DNA from: Nyssa sinensis
Lineage: Eukaryota > Streptophyta > Magnoliopsida > Cornales > Nyssaceae
Length of the DNA stretch: 64,000 bases
Assembly: GCA_008638375.1 (NCBI GenBank)
Contig: CM018031.1
Span: 15,928,415-15,992,414, forward strand
Direction of reading: 5' to 3'
The position numbers and the translations under genes were made by a program. Below, piece by piece: positions 36,032 through 48,784 of the stretch; position 1 is the stretch's first letter, and each line of letters opens with the position of its first letter. Below the pieces are notes generated by a model. It did not search any database, was not told where the DNA came from, and was given only the letters and a program-made list of their open reading frames with translations.

Positions 36032-36590
36032 AGGGATGACTTATCCAAATAAGCAATGGGACCATTCTAAGCTTTCTTAGTTTTCTCAATGGATGTTCTA
36101 ACAATATGAAACACATGACATTTATACATAGAAATATTTAGTGAATGAAAAATTAAAATTTTTTATTAAAAGAATTGAAAATAGACCATAATATCCTATA
36201 AAGTAAGAGATATAAATAGCACACTTCGGAGAGAGATTATTATAGTATGTGAGAGAGTATCAACGATAAAAATATCCTATAAAATAGGAGATATATATAT
36301 ATATATAAAAAAAAAAAAAGAATAGCAAGGACCGTAGTCCTATCCAAGTGATGTAAGAGTGCCACTTTTACATAGTTGGCGTGAGTACAACTTTTCTTTC
36401 TTATATCTTTGTATAAAAAAATATAGTAAGAGTGAGAGAAATATTGAATGAATTAAAAAAAGAATGTTCTGTACACACACATACACATAGCAGTGGAGCC
36501 ACATAGGATCCACGATTTCTCTTAAGATTTGAAAATTCTTATTTGATCCCTTTAAATTAAGGTTATTTTCTAATATTATTAAGATGTCCT
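36032..36590. other. AT-rich spacer
   Basis: Two related short segments (CCTATAAARTARGAGATATA at about 36193 and 36268) and an (AT)n run at 36290-36306. No gene. Confidence 0.5.
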
Positions 36591-36599
36591 CCAAAAGTA

Positions 36600-38001
36600 G
36601 GCCTGGCAAAATGCGCGGGTTTGGGCGGGTTGTAAACGGGTCGGGTCATAAACGGGTTGAACCCATTTTTTACCCGAATTGATCGAATAGAATACAGGTC
36701 GGGTCATAAATGGGTCAGGTCAACCCGGATTTGACACGCTACTCAACTTTTTTTTAGAAATAAAATACTACCTAAGATTGTCACATCTCAATCAAATAAT
36801 ATAACTAATAAAATTCATCACGTTTTTCTGTTAAAACTTTTGTGAATACATATTAAATTTTTTTTTATTTCTCTATTAGTAAATCTAATGAGGCGATATA
36901 ATACTGGCTTCTTCTCAGAATTCTTTGATCTTTAAAATCAATTGAAGCTATGGAACAAATCTCTCATGTAGAAGGTTTCTATGGTAAGAAGAGGTTCATT
37001 TTGCCCTTTTGAGTGTCCTTGAGAAAATCTCTTCGTTGGAGCTCTCATTTTAATGTCCAAAAAGCATATTGTACTGGGCAATTTTGAAGTGCAAAACTAT
37101 AAGGATCTTGAGGTGGGTTCTGATCAACCTTTGGATATTCTGTTAAAATTTGGTAGTTATTGGATGGTTTGGGTCAAAATTTTCAATCTTGGAAGAAGCA
37201 ATTGATTTTCATTTTTACATTTTTACATTTTTCTCTTAATAAAACTTGTTGGAGGAGTTGACTTTTTTTTTTTTTTTTTAAAGAACTGCTCGAGCCAAAC
37301 ACGACCTTACAATTTTAGTTCTATTTAGCCATTTCATTTTTGACGGTCCAGTTTAAGGAGTTTTTAAAATTTGATTTATTGGAGTAGTGTACAGTTTACT
37401 CTTTAATAACTAATATTTAGTAAATTTAATAGTTATATTTAATATATAATTTTTTTTTTCTAGGGACTAGTTTAGTGCATGAGTTTTCCGTCGCTATGGA
37501 GTTCGGAGAGTGTTAGAATTTTTTTTCCTCGACATTCACAAGCAAAAACGACAAACAAACAAATACGTGTGCACATTGTTTATGATATTCAAAGCTCCTA
37601 ACGAAGACCAATTCAACTTATTTTGAATCACAAATTTTTGGTTTGTGTTTTGTTTATATATATGGTGATGTTGAATTATATTCTCTAAATATTAATTTTG
37701 TTTTATAATCTATTGTATATGTTTTAGTATTTTATTCTTTTTCAAATAGAGATATAAATATATATATATATATATATATTCTTATATATAAATGGAGATA
37801 TATATCTATATATATTCTTATACTATTTTATTATTTTCCATTCTTAACCCGTCAAACACCTATATTCAACCCGTATTGACCTACTAAATTGACGGATTCC
37901 TTATTACCCAACCCGTTTATGACCCACTAACTAAATGAGCGGGTTAGGGCGGGTTGATAGTGGGCGGGTTGACGGATTTAGAACCGTTTTCCCAGGCCTA
38001 C
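36600..38001. mobile_element. Non-autonomous hAT-like element (1.4 kb) with 8-bp TSD
   Basis: The ends are inverted: GGCCTGGCAAAATG at the left, and CCGTTTTCCCAGGCCTAC at the right. Both subterminal regions are rich in CGGGT/ACCCG words in opposite orientation (36613-36740 and 37850-37975). The repeat CCAAAAGT at 36591-36598 and 38002-38009 is a perfect 8-bp target duplication, the size typical of hAT elements. No transposase frame is present in the AT-rich interior. Confidence 0.75.
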
Positions 38002-38010
38002 CCAAAAGTA

Positions 38011-38193
38011 TTGAAAACCTTAATATGGCCCTCTCAAATTTTTATAAATTTCTTTTACTACTACTAGACACATATTAAGATCACTAAAAGAGTCTCCCTA
38101 CTTGTAAAAATAAAGTTATATATATTTAACTTCCATCAAATTACACAACAACAAAAGTCTTGTATAAGATAATTGCACACAAGCACACATAGC

Positions 38194-38227
<34 letters not shown>

Positions 38228-39669
38228 AGGTAGTTACAATGGTGCTAGACTCATGCCAATTGCCTTAGCTGAGGCAGTCGCCTAATCGAAACCTATTCAT
38301 CTTGCTTAGTGTTAAAAGGCAATATGCTCACCTTGCTTAGGTGAGCATTCAAATACTTTTGACTCGCCTTCTTGACATAAATTCAGATTGATTTTTGCAA
38401 GCAAATAATGTTCCATCACCAACATCTTGGATTTTTCTTAGGTTTTATTGGTTCTTTATTTAAGCACCTTGGATTTTGTTGGCTCTCTCTCTCTCTCTCT
38501 CTCTCTCTCCACGAAGAAGTTACATTTCTTAGACTTTTGGATATTTAAAAATTATATCATAAATTTAAACTATTACATAATCAATAATCACTCCCAAAAA
38601 AAAAGAAAAAAGGGAAAAAGTGGGGCCTACAATCACTTAATGTGTATTTAATTTTTCACAATCTTAGCTTATAAATAATTGAATAGATTGGACATTTACT
38701 ACATGTTTCTCTTTGAAAAAACAAAGTCATAAAAGTCTTCCAAAACATCTTTGGTTTGGAAGAAATCCTCAAAAAAGAAAAAAGAAAAGTGGGTTGTTGT
38801 AGGATTTCAAATCACTTGGACAGTGTTTGGATGGGATGATTTGGGGGGAGAATAAAAGACTTAAGTGTAGTGATACCACTCTCTCATTTACAGGGAGAAA
38901 GGAGAAGATTAGGAGAAAAATGCAGAAAAAGAGCAGATTATGAGAGAAAGTTTGAGTGATTAGGTGAATTCACCAATCTTTTTAGAAGTAGAAATATTTG
39001 GAAAGAAAAAAAAAATTCATTTAATGATTTTTTAAAATACCAAAAATATTCTTAAATGGATGAGTTAAAAACTAATCAATTGTCAAATGAGAAGGATAAA
39101 ATTGTGAAATAATAATATCTATTTTTTTTTCTTTTCTGTTGTACTGATTAAAAATAATAATTTTTGTCTCAGTTCTCTCCTAAACTTTCAAACAAAATTA
39201 AAATGAATACTTTCTTTTTTCTTTTCTTGTCTCTATGAAACTTTCAAACAAGTTGTTAGTGTTTAGATATTAAATTTAAGGAAAGGGTTTAGGCTTGCTT
39301 AGGATGGAGTTTAAGTAGTAAAATAAAATTGGGGCTATTATGGGGATGTAAATAATGACCCCACAATAAAGCTAAAGAAAAGAATAAGAAGAAGAACTCA
39401 TATAAGAATCTCATCTAATAAACTCCTTAGGAATGAGGATTTAAAGTAAGATTACATCACACATCAAACAATCTTCATTCTCCAAAAACTCAACTTCATT
39501 CAATAGAAAAGAACTACTCCCAATTTAACTAGAATTATGACTCAAAAATAGAAAATTCCTAATTTAACTAGAATTGCGACTCAAAAATAGAAAATTTGGA
39601 AACTCTGACTGCTATGTACCATTCTAGACCAACTTAACTTTATATAAAAACCCAAATAACCCACGTCCA
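38011..39669. other. AT-rich intergenic sequence with microsatellites
   Basis: (TG)n(AG)n at 38194-38227 and (CT)n at 38483-38508. A 38-bp unit is duplicated in tandem at 39521-39597. No gene was recognised. Confidence 0.55.
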
Positions 39670-39674
39670 GCAAA

Positions 39675-41060
39675 TCCTGAAATTAACTTTAAAAAGCCTT
39701 ATGATATATTTGAATGGGATTTTGTGGAATGTGTGATGAGGAAATTAGGCTTCCATGAGATTTTCATTAACTGGATTTATAAGTGTATTTCATCTGTGTC
39801 GCTCAAGTTATTAATTAATGGTATTCCTTCAAAAAAATTTAAGCTTTCTCGTGATATTAGACAAGGTGATCCTTTGTCACCGTATTTTTTTATTTTATGT
39901 ATGCAGAGCTTATCGTCGTTGTTAGATAGTGAAATGAATAAGAAGCGGAAGAGGGACATTGGGAAATTGGGATTAAGATTAGTCAAAGAACAAGGCCTAT
40001 TATTAGTCATCTTCTTTTTGCGGATGATTGCTTGATTTTTGGTAAGGCGATGCAATCAATATGTATTACAATTAAGAAGATTCTTGAGATTTTTGGCAAT
40101 GCTTCAGGACAATTAGTTAATTTCAATAAGTCCAGTATTTTCTTTTCAAAAAATATAAAGCGTGATGACACAAAGATCATTAAAGATACTATGGGACTTA
40201 ATATGTAAGGCCAATTAGGAAAGTACCTTGGGACTCCTTGGTTAGAGTCAAAGACAAAATGTGAGTACTTTAGGGGCATGGTTGATCGAATCTGCAAGAG
40301 AATAAACAATGGAATGTAACCAAACTTAAGAAATTACTAGGAAATGAATTAGGGTGTTACATTAGTAAAATTCCCACTTTGGTTTCACAATCATAGAGAA
40401 ATAATAGAATCATTTGAAAGGAAAAATTCAATCATTTCACAATCATAGAGAAAGCAACCACAATGTTTAAAGATTGTAATAACGTTATTTGATGGTTTAA
40501 TAACAAGGGAGTTAGGTTGGGTAGGCGGACTATTGTCAGATAGATTCCACCCATTGGATATAAGAAGTTGAATTCTGATGGTTAAAAAATAGGAAAGAGT
40601 AATTCAGGAGGAGTGGGTGTCTTGGTCAGGGATGAGGACATAGTAAATCTGTTGGACATTTTCCAATTGGTATGATGGGAATTTTTCAATTCATCGATTA
40701 GAAGTTTTGACTTTAAGTGAGGGTTTGCTAAGAATTAATTCTCAAGATGGCAAATACTTTGAAATTAACAGAGATTCCTAAGATAGTTATTAATAGTTTG
40801 TTAGGCAGACACAAGTGTTGGTGGAAATTTGAAACATTATAAAAGATTGTTTGAACATTATAAGGGACAAAAGTTTAGTGATTAAAGTTGACCATATTTA
40901 TCACATAGCAACAGATTGATTAGCAAAGAAAGTGCCTGAATGGAGAACTAAAATTGTGTGGTTGAATGATTTCCATTAGATTTACTTAATATTGTTTTAG
41001 AAAATGTTAGGGGTAGAGTCTTAGAGAGATCATTTTAATATTACCAACAAAAAAACTAAA
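39675..41060 (+). mobile_element. LINE ORF2 remnant: reverse transcriptase and RNase H pieces
   Basis: 39680-40035 reads NFKKPYDIFEWDF, then LLINGIPSKKF and RDIRQGDPLSPYFFILCM, the RT palm and fingers of plant LINE ORF2. A frame change then gives LFADDCLIFG (the F/YADD catalytic motif) at about 40012-40045 and LVNFNKS after it. The zinc-binding region is missing. At 40560-40960 an RNase H domain remains (KLNSDG-stop-KIG, SGGVGVLVRDED, VDHIYHIATD). The 5' part of ORF2 is gone, and the 3' end runs into A-rich sequence near 41047. Stops and frameshifts are frequent. Confidence 0.85.
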
Positions 41061-41200
41061 TAAAATAGAAAGAAATGTGTCCCGCTACTAACAAAAATAA
41101 AGATTTTAAAACTACCATGTCACCTTTGTTTGGAGAAAAAAGTCTTCTTTAGCGACAAGGAGACACAGTCTTAGTTTTAGGCTTTCAAATCAGAAATTGA

Positions 41201-41421
41201 GGCCATGTTTGTTTCATGAATTGGATAAAGATGAATTAATCATCTCTTCACTAATAATAATAGAAATTAGTAATCACAATCATCTCTTTCCATTATTTTA
41301 TCTATGCTTCCTAATACTATTAATGAACCCCTTATTTTTTTTCCAAATACTGACTTTACGAGACAATCGGAACTAATTTATCCTATCCGCCTCCCAAACC
41401 AACAATCAAACATAGCTTAAG
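41201..41421. mobile_element. Short MITE-like element (about 220 bp)
   Basis: The ends GGCCATGTTTGTTTC and CAATCAAACATAGCTT are imperfect inverted repeats of the common plant 'GGGCATGTTTG...' MITE type. No coding. TSD not clear. Confidence 0.5.
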
Positions 41422-41639
41422 ATTTTACATTTCTTTCTCACAAGTGGGTCCCAGCACCTAAGAAACCCACACGGGTCTCCGTCTGGAGGCACCCTGATTT
41501 CTCAAAAAGAAGAGAAAACCACACAAAAAAAGGGCACTACTCCAAAGCCAACAAACAATGTAGTAAGAGATGATCCAATGTCTCTTCAATTTAGCATATC
41601 TTCTTATCACTCTGTTTCAATTTATCAGAAGAATCTTTC

Positions 41640-41940
41640 AAAAAAAAGTAAGACGCGGACACGTTAAAAACACATTGAATATATATAATTTTTTATATTT
41701 TTATATGATCATATAATAAAAAATTAATGTTATTTCAATTAAAATTAGTACAAAAACACACAAATTTAAAAAATATTATTAAGATATTAAAATAACAGAG
41801 TCATTAAATAAAAATTAAAGAACTTCTTCATTTAATCATCAATATATATGATTCAAGTGTCCAAACATGTGTCCGAGAGTGTCAGTGTCCGACACGGACA
41901 CGTGAACCAAAATAGAGTATCCGTGCTTCATAAATTACTA
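41640..41940. mobile_element. Truncated copy of the GAAGCACGGACA TIR element
   Basis: It aligns with 43795-44222 over its length (GACACGTTAA...CATTGAATATATATA to GTATCCGTGCTTCATAAAT). The left TIR is missing. Confidence 0.7.
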
Positions 41941-43747
41941 GCATTAGAGCTCACTAAATGTCCTTCTAAGAAAAACTTCAGCCCCTTTCAGCCTATTCAC
42001 TCCATAGCATTCTCCCCTTCTATGGATCCAGTAGTCCCACAAAGCAGAGTGAGGAAGTCCTCCACCATCTCCAGTACCCAGTCATTCAAAGCTTAGATTA
42101 ATATAGGACACCAATGAATTCAACCTCCCTAATCTACCCATATAATCAGCAACCAAAGCCTCCCTATCAACAGCATTTGCATAGTGATCTAGAAAGTAAC
42201 ATCAAGCAAAGCATTCCTTCCTGCAGCACAAAACTATGTTAAAACAAAAAAAAAAAAAAAAATCCCCAATCCCTTCAATGTGAAGTATGCAAGTATGCCT
42301 AGAAAATTCATCCCAACCATTTCTAATTCACTCCTACCCCATCCAGAATAGTCACCTTCGTAGAAACCCATCCTGTCCTCATTTTTTGCGCAACAGATTA
42401 CCTTCACAAACTCATTCATTCAATTGCAAATCTCAACATTCACTCACCAGACAGAACTTAAGAATCCAAGATCTTTGACTTCAAGGTCCCATACAACCCT
42501 CCTCCCTCCTTAAGATCTTCAACTCTGAGGCCTCCAAATGTAAAAGGAGAATACACCTTCCAAAGTCTCCACCAACTGCATTGTAACATCACATATCTTA
42601 GAAATATGTCTCAACTGCCCCCACCCCCTTCTTTATTTAGTAGAAGGGAGAACTTGTTGGCATTAGAACAATTATAATATAATGATCCTCATTATATTTA
42701 ATTTTTTTCCAACTACTTTAGATTTTCTTAGAAAAGAGAGCCTATAAAGGATTAGAAAACCCTAGGAACTCTGCACTACTCAAGCATCCAATTTTAATTT
42801 AATTTATTCCTTCTTTTTTTTTCATTTTCCCTTATCTTTTGTTTGTGTGCTAAAAAACACACATTGCAGTAACAATGTTGCCAAAAACATGTATTGCTGT
42901 GAACATGTGAAACAGATGTATGTATGTATGCCATGTGTACCATGCAAGTTACTTCAATGATGGGACATACTAAGGCAACCAAACTAAAATGTTATAAATC
43001 TCTCCATACAAAAATGAAACTGATGGAAGAACAAAACTGAACTTCGACTTATATAACAAAAGTGTAAAATCTCACAGCACATACAATCCATGCCAGATAT
43101 CACAGCAGATTTAGTTTTTTGTAGCAGCCTGCTCCACACAAAACTGATGGAGTTGATTGAGGTGCAACAAACTAGCTATAATTTACCAGAAAAAAATAAC
43201 TTCGATAAGGGGCTGCACACTGGTAAATTGAGATACTAGGAGAAGCTAGTGGTCTATCCAAGAATAACGATATCTAGGCAGAAGCAGATGTAACTAGTGT
43301 TAAACATCAAATTCAATAGCTGTGCCGGAATGGTAAAGAGACAATGCCATATTGTAACCTGGGTTTTTTTTAGTGCTGCGGCTGTCAAAGTTAAACAGCA
43401 ATAGTGCATCAAACAGAGGAAGAAAACAGAGACAGTCTTCTCTTCCATTTGGCTGGAGGAGGTGAAAGGAACTTGCTTCCTTCTGATCCTGTTGCACTAA
43501 AACGTCATGTGGGCAGAAGAATATCAAAATAGTCATGGAACATATTTTGGATAGAAGATTTTATCTTCTAAGATTAAATATAGCGAACTGGTTTTTCTAA
43601 AAAATCCAGACTGCATAATTACTCGAGCTTAGTTTGGCTATAGCTACAGCCAAAACAATGTTACCTGGAAAACAGATCGTTATGGTATGTAGAAAAGAAA
43701 CGGGATTGCAAAATGTTATATACTCTAAATGCCATATGATAGTGGTC
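41941..43747. other. Intergenic sequence, no gene supported
   Basis: Several frames of 60-90 codons lie here on both strands, for example 41848-42096 plus and 42234-42419 minus. None resembles a known family to me. Base composition at 42000-42640 is less AT-rich and could be exon-like or old gene debris. Confidence 0.35.
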
Positions 43748-44222
43748 TAAGAAGCACGGACATGGATACGAACAAGGATACAACACAACACGGACACGAC
43801 ATTTCATAAAAAAGTAGGACACAGATACATTAAGGAAACATTGAATATATATATATATTTTTATATGACTATATAATAAAATCTAAAATTATTTCAATTA
43901 AAACTAACATAAAAACACATGAATCAAAATATTATTATTATTATTATTAACATATTAAAATAACAAAGTCATTAAACAAAAATTTAAAAACTTTATTTTA
44001 TCATTAACATCCATAATTCAAGTTTCAAAACAAATTTAATAACTACTACATAAAACATATATATAACCAAATTTACTAACGTGTATTAACATATCCTAAC
44101 ATGTCCGAAATTTAGAAAAATAAAAATTTGGACTCTTTTTTCTTGTGTTCAAAAAGTGTCTGAGTGTGTCATTATCCGACACAGACACGTGAGTCAAAAT
44201 AGAGTATCCGTACTTCATAAAT
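43748..44222. mobile_element. TIR element GAAGCACGGACA (about 475 bp)
   Basis: The left end GAAGCACGGACATGGATAC and right end GTATCCGTACTTC are inverted repeats. Subterminal CGGACACG/GTGTCCG words repeat at both ends. The interior is AT-rich with no coding. It resembles a MITE or short Mutator-like element. A truncated sister copy lies at 41640-41940. Confidence 0.65.
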
Positions 44223-46034
44223 AGTGGTAGGTTTATGTAGAGACATAAGTGGAATCCTATGGGATAGGTATTAACTATAAGAGTGTCATTTTCATTTCAC
44301 CCAAAGATGAAAAATGAAAAATAATATCATTTTAGTGTACAAGTTCTTCATATTGTTATGAAATTATTATTATTATTATTATTAGGTAAATCACACACAC
44401 ACACTTGGTCCCTTTAGGGGACGTGAACCCTCAACTTCTCATTGTCCCTGTTTTGGAACACGTTACCAAAACAAAAATTGCTAAGTTATTAACGTTTTCT
44501 AGTAACTATAAGCCAAAACAACTAATTGAGGCACATGGCAAACCTCAGTCACACACAACTCATATTTGTAAGGAAAGAGATTTTCTGGTCAGCTAGTCCC
44601 TACTTGTGAAAGTCAAGACTCAAGACCGAAATTCTGGATTTTATTATATTAAAATGTTAATCTGGGTTTTCAAAGAACCATATCTTAAAGAAAATAATTA
44701 AAAAAAAAAAAACTTATCAATGTCTGCTGCTACAAGTTGGCCTTAATTCATTCTTTTAGTTCCATCTTGCTGTCAGAATTTTCTAGTCTGGCCTAGAGAT
44801 TTTTTAAACATCGTCATCCATTAGAATGCAATACAATTTACAAGACACAAGGCCTACCAAGACCCATTAATCTAATTCTCAGAACCGGGAATCTACAGAA
44901 GTCAGTCTCCAAAACAACACAAAAGGTTCGAATATATTCCTTATAATACTCTCCTTTTTTCCGGTAAGTCTGTTGTTCCTATATACCTTCCTATCCAATC
45001 CAATTCACTATTACTTTGTATTTTCAAAGTCCTAAACAACTTAAGACGGAGAGTTACCCATACCACTAGAGAAAACAGAATCAACACTGCTTAGTGCTGA
45101 GGCAATGATGCACCTTCTTAACAATACTAGCCATGATCCTTCAACAATCAGAAGCATAATTATTATTAGACAAACTTTATTGCGGTTCAAAATAGTTTGT
45201 AAGACATCATGAACTATATTATTAAGCTCATTGGATATATTTTTGTTAAAAGGCTTTATCATTCTTCTCAATGAGATCCTGAATAGATATAAGGATAAGG
45301 GCGCTATAATTTCTTTCAATAATTTGATATATATAAAATATATATATATATATATATATTTAAAACAGACATCTAAAATGATCTGTATCATATCCTACTT
45401 ACCAAAAAAAAAAAACACTCTTTGTTATACATCCTCATTGACATCCTCACATCGACCAATCCTATTAATATTTCAATTCAACTGAGTTATTTTCTATAAC
45501 ATCAAGGTAATAACTAGATAGTTCAGGCAGAACCAAAAATCGAACCATAACATGATTTAATTCATACCCACAATGTCAAACACCCTTTATAAGTCTTTAT
45601 ATGCATATACTTTTTTCTTGTATAAGTGTACTTGCATATACTTATTTTTCTATCACCACCACCTTCTGTTTCGTGTCTGTTGGGTCTCTCTCACTCTCTC
45701 TCTGTTTTTTTGGTCTAAGGGAGGGGGTGGACATGGAGGCACCAAGGCTTAATGTAGACAAACCCACTGATATTTTGCAAACAGGTATTAGTTCTAAATT
45801 AGGGAAGGTAAAAAAGCACCGCAAGCCGTTATATATTGGACTTCAATTTTTAAGGAGCTTCAGGCATTCAGTTTCTAAATGTTTCACCTGGTTGGTAGCA
45901 ATCTTCTTTTATCTGCCTGGACTAAGCCATGTTACATATATATTTATATGTATAATGTCTACCATGCTTTCTGATTACTAATAGTATCTTTCCCTCCATC
46001 ACCACAAGAAATTCCTAAACTTGTTCAGATTCAG
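44223..46034. other. Intergenic sequence with one unrecognised ORF
   Basis: Microsatellites occur at 44365-44383 (ATT) and 45340-45360 (AT). A plus-strand frame (45601-45981, with an internal Met at 45733) encodes a basic stretch and a hydrophobic end. I recognise no family, and its leader is CT-rich. It could be a small gene or chance. Confidence 0.35.
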
Positions 46035-46262
46035 CACCAAAGTAGCATAAATAACTGAAGATAAGAAAACTTCATGGGTGGTAATACACAAAACCAGACA
46101 TTCGGAATGAGCAGGAAGGAAACATAGATAATTAACGACAAGAAAACATCAAAGGTGGGGTAATACACAAAACCAGACATTCGGAATGAGCACGAAGGTA
46201 ACATAGATAATTAATGACAAGAAAACATCAAAGGTGGGTAATACACAAACAACCAGACATTG
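46035..46262 (+). repeat. 79-80 bp tandem repeat (about 2.8 copies)
   Basis: CCAGACATT occurs at 46094, 46173 and 46253 within units also containing AATACACAAAACC and ACAAGAAAACATC. The copies are more than 90% alike by eye. Confidence 0.9.
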
Positions 46263-46667
46263 GTAAGAAAGACAAGAAACCAGGAACAAATTTATAAAGT
46301 TCCGTTTTCTCCAAGGAAAATGAGCACTATCACTTTAGCGATTTTCCCAATCAACAACAGACTTATTTACAGGAACTACTCAAGGGCCTTCAATATGTTA
46401 GCGCCAACTGTAACCCAAAAAATCACGAATGTGTTCATTATGTTTCCACTACATTGACTGATGAGAAAATTAAGTCCATAACTTACATCCTTGAGATCCA
46501 CAGATGACAACACCAGTAAAGGCAGCAAATCCAATAGAGAAAGGGACAAAAAAAAAAGCTATTGACCTAAGTTAACCGCCATGCACCAGTAAATGCTGCA
46601 TTTTTGCAGGCCCTGCATTAAAAAAATACATCAAATTAAAAATCACTGGACAGAATCCAGAACACGA

Positions 46668-46690
46668 GGGGGGGGGGGGGGGGGGGGGGG
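46668..46690 (+). repeat. Poly-G run of 23 (poly-C on the EIL3 coding strand)
   Basis: A run of 23 consecutive G on the plus strand, about 80 bp beyond the EIL3 stop codon. On the transcript it would be a C-tract in the 3' UTR. Such runs are unreliable in sequencing. Confidence 0.8.
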
Positions 46691-46768
46691 AATAGAAAGA
46701 AAAAGAAGAATGGAAGTTGGTGAGAAATATTACTCAAGTCTATATTTTGAAGAATCATGTTTCAGAAT

Positions 46769-48762
46769 CTAGGCCCCGAAGTATTGCATCAGGTCATCAT
46801 CAAGCAAAAAGTCTATATCACTGGTATCTAACGGGCTTGTGCCATCATCAATCCCAAGATTAAACGGACTGTTGAATCCTCCATAATCTAGTGACAGGCT
46901 ATTGATTGGGGACCCAAACTGATTCTCAACAGGTCTATCTTGCTCGTTCTGAAATGTCTCTTTTACAAAATGGGGCATATTAACTCCAGCAATATCATTT
47001 TCATTTTTATGTATCACTGATGCAAGGATTCCAGAATCCCCTGACCTGATCTGAGATTCATTAAATGTCATCTGGGACAGCCGTCCATCAGCGAATGGGC
47101 CCAAATTCCACTGCTGGATTATAGAAATCATAATTAGGCCCATGATGCAACTCAGAGTTTTGAGGTCTGTGATGCAAGCCAGGATTTTGCTGTCTATTTT
47201 GTAACCCAGAATTTTGAGGTTCATGATGCAACCCTAGATCTTGATGTCCATGATCCAAACCAGAATTTTGAACCATTGGATAAAAGGGCCTGCTGTCGGC
47301 AAACATTCTTTGTCCAGAAATTACATTGGTTGAAGGAAGAGCAAGGAAATGGTTAGGTAATTGTGATTGGCCCTCGAGATCTTTTTCCACAGGAATTATA
47401 GCCATACTTGTATTACTTTCCTGCTGTGGCATGTTGTATCCAACCAAATGTACATCAGTCTGGTTTATATCAGGAAGAATGTTACTTGGCTTATCATGTA
47501 GATGCTCATCATTGAGAGATGAAGCAGCTTGTTGACCAGCAAGGATTGATCTTGCACGTGGTCTTTTTCTCCTACGTTGCTCCTCCCCATGCTCTTTATC
47601 CTGGACAGGATGAGGAGTAATATTTGAAGGAGGACCTGATGGTTCGACATCCATTGGTTGATTTCTCCCGTCATCCTTGGATGAAACAGAGCCCACACCA
47701 TCATCACAAGGATGACCTGATAATTCCACATCTATTGGTTGAATTCTCCTGTCTTCTTTAGATGAAACAGAGCCCACACCATCCACGTCATAGTCACTAT
47801 CACTACTGACTGAAGGCTTCTTCTTTTTGCCACGATGGCCTGAAGGTGCTTCAGTTATGCCAGATCCCCCATTATCACTACTAGGCTGCCGGATGAGGGA
47901 TTCCTCTCGGCTCAAAACCCCCAACCAAATGGAGCTCTCCTTAGCAGTCATCTTATCTTGTAAGCATTTTGATTGCCTGATAAGCCTCCTGATCTTTGCA
48001 ATATCAGGTGACATATGCTTTATCACAGCAGTTAAAACACCAACTTTCCACATCTTCTTCAAATCATGTGGCTTCTTATACGGAGGACTCTGACCTCTGG
48101 GCAGCCCCAATTTTACCCACCATTCTTCACTCCCATTGGGCCACCAAGGTGGGGGAACACCCTTCTCTAATGGGTACTTCCTCTGAGGTGGATCACAGTG
48201 TTGCATCAAAGATGACAAAAGAGACCCCAAAGTTGCATCTTGCAAGTCCTGAAGAATGCTTTGAGCATTCCCACTTTGAATACCATCCCCCTGGCTCTTG
48301 GCTAAACACTCTTCTTCGTACTTGGCTATGGCTGCTGGTCCATTCTTATCAAACTTCACCTTCTCTTTCCACCAAGCCCTTATGTTATCTGATGCACCAC
48401 TCACTGGCTTACCCTTCTCGGGGATGATCCCAGTACACGAATCCACGCGCTTTGCACACTTCCATAAGCTTCAACATATACTTCAATATCCCATCCTGAG
48501 CCCTAGCCATTTTCTTCCGCTGAGCCTGATCAGTGACCTGCTTGGGCTTCTGCTTTTCTGCAGCTTGCTGGGCCGCAAGTTTGTGTCTTTCCTTGATCCT
48601 CTTGAGTTTGACACGGTCCTTCCACATTCGCCTCTCCAATTCCCCTGCTTCAATCTCTTCATCACTGACATCTTTCTCCGCTATATTCTCACACCTTATG
48701 TCGTCAATTTCGATATCCGAACTGTTACTCAATGCATAGACATCCATCATAAATTGCTCCAT
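46769..48762 (-). CDS. EIL3: ETHYLENE INSENSITIVE 3-like 3 (EIL3/SLIM1-type) transcription factor, with two one-base frameshifts
   Basis: Nuclear DNA-binding protein of the EIN3 family. The closest resemblance is to EIL3/SLIM1, the regulator of sulfur-limitation responses in Arabidopsis. Starting at 48762, about 663 residues can be followed in three frames. Residues 33-45 are the acidic [13 protein letters not shown]. From there [53 protein letters not shown] and [13 protein letters not shown] to [12 protein letters not shown] form the complete EIN3 DNA-binding domain (to about residue 290). A Ser/Asp linker, a basic RRRKRPR segment, Gln/His-rich repeats and the conserved C-terminal end [10 protein letters not shown] follow. 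One extra base at 48432 shifts the frame after FVY, and another near 47096-47103 shifts it after EFGP. As in relatives the coding part has no intron, and a leader intron is predicted (48785-49368). Two isolated one-base lesions in an otherwise well-kept gene suggest sequencing error or a very young pseudogene. Confidence 0.93.
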
Positions 48763-48784
48763 TCAAATAAAATTGTAATAGAAA

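Noticed and set aside
45601..45981. 126-codon plus-strand frame as a gene
   Set aside because: No recognised domain or clear promoter. Kept only as an unrecognised ORF in the spacer description.
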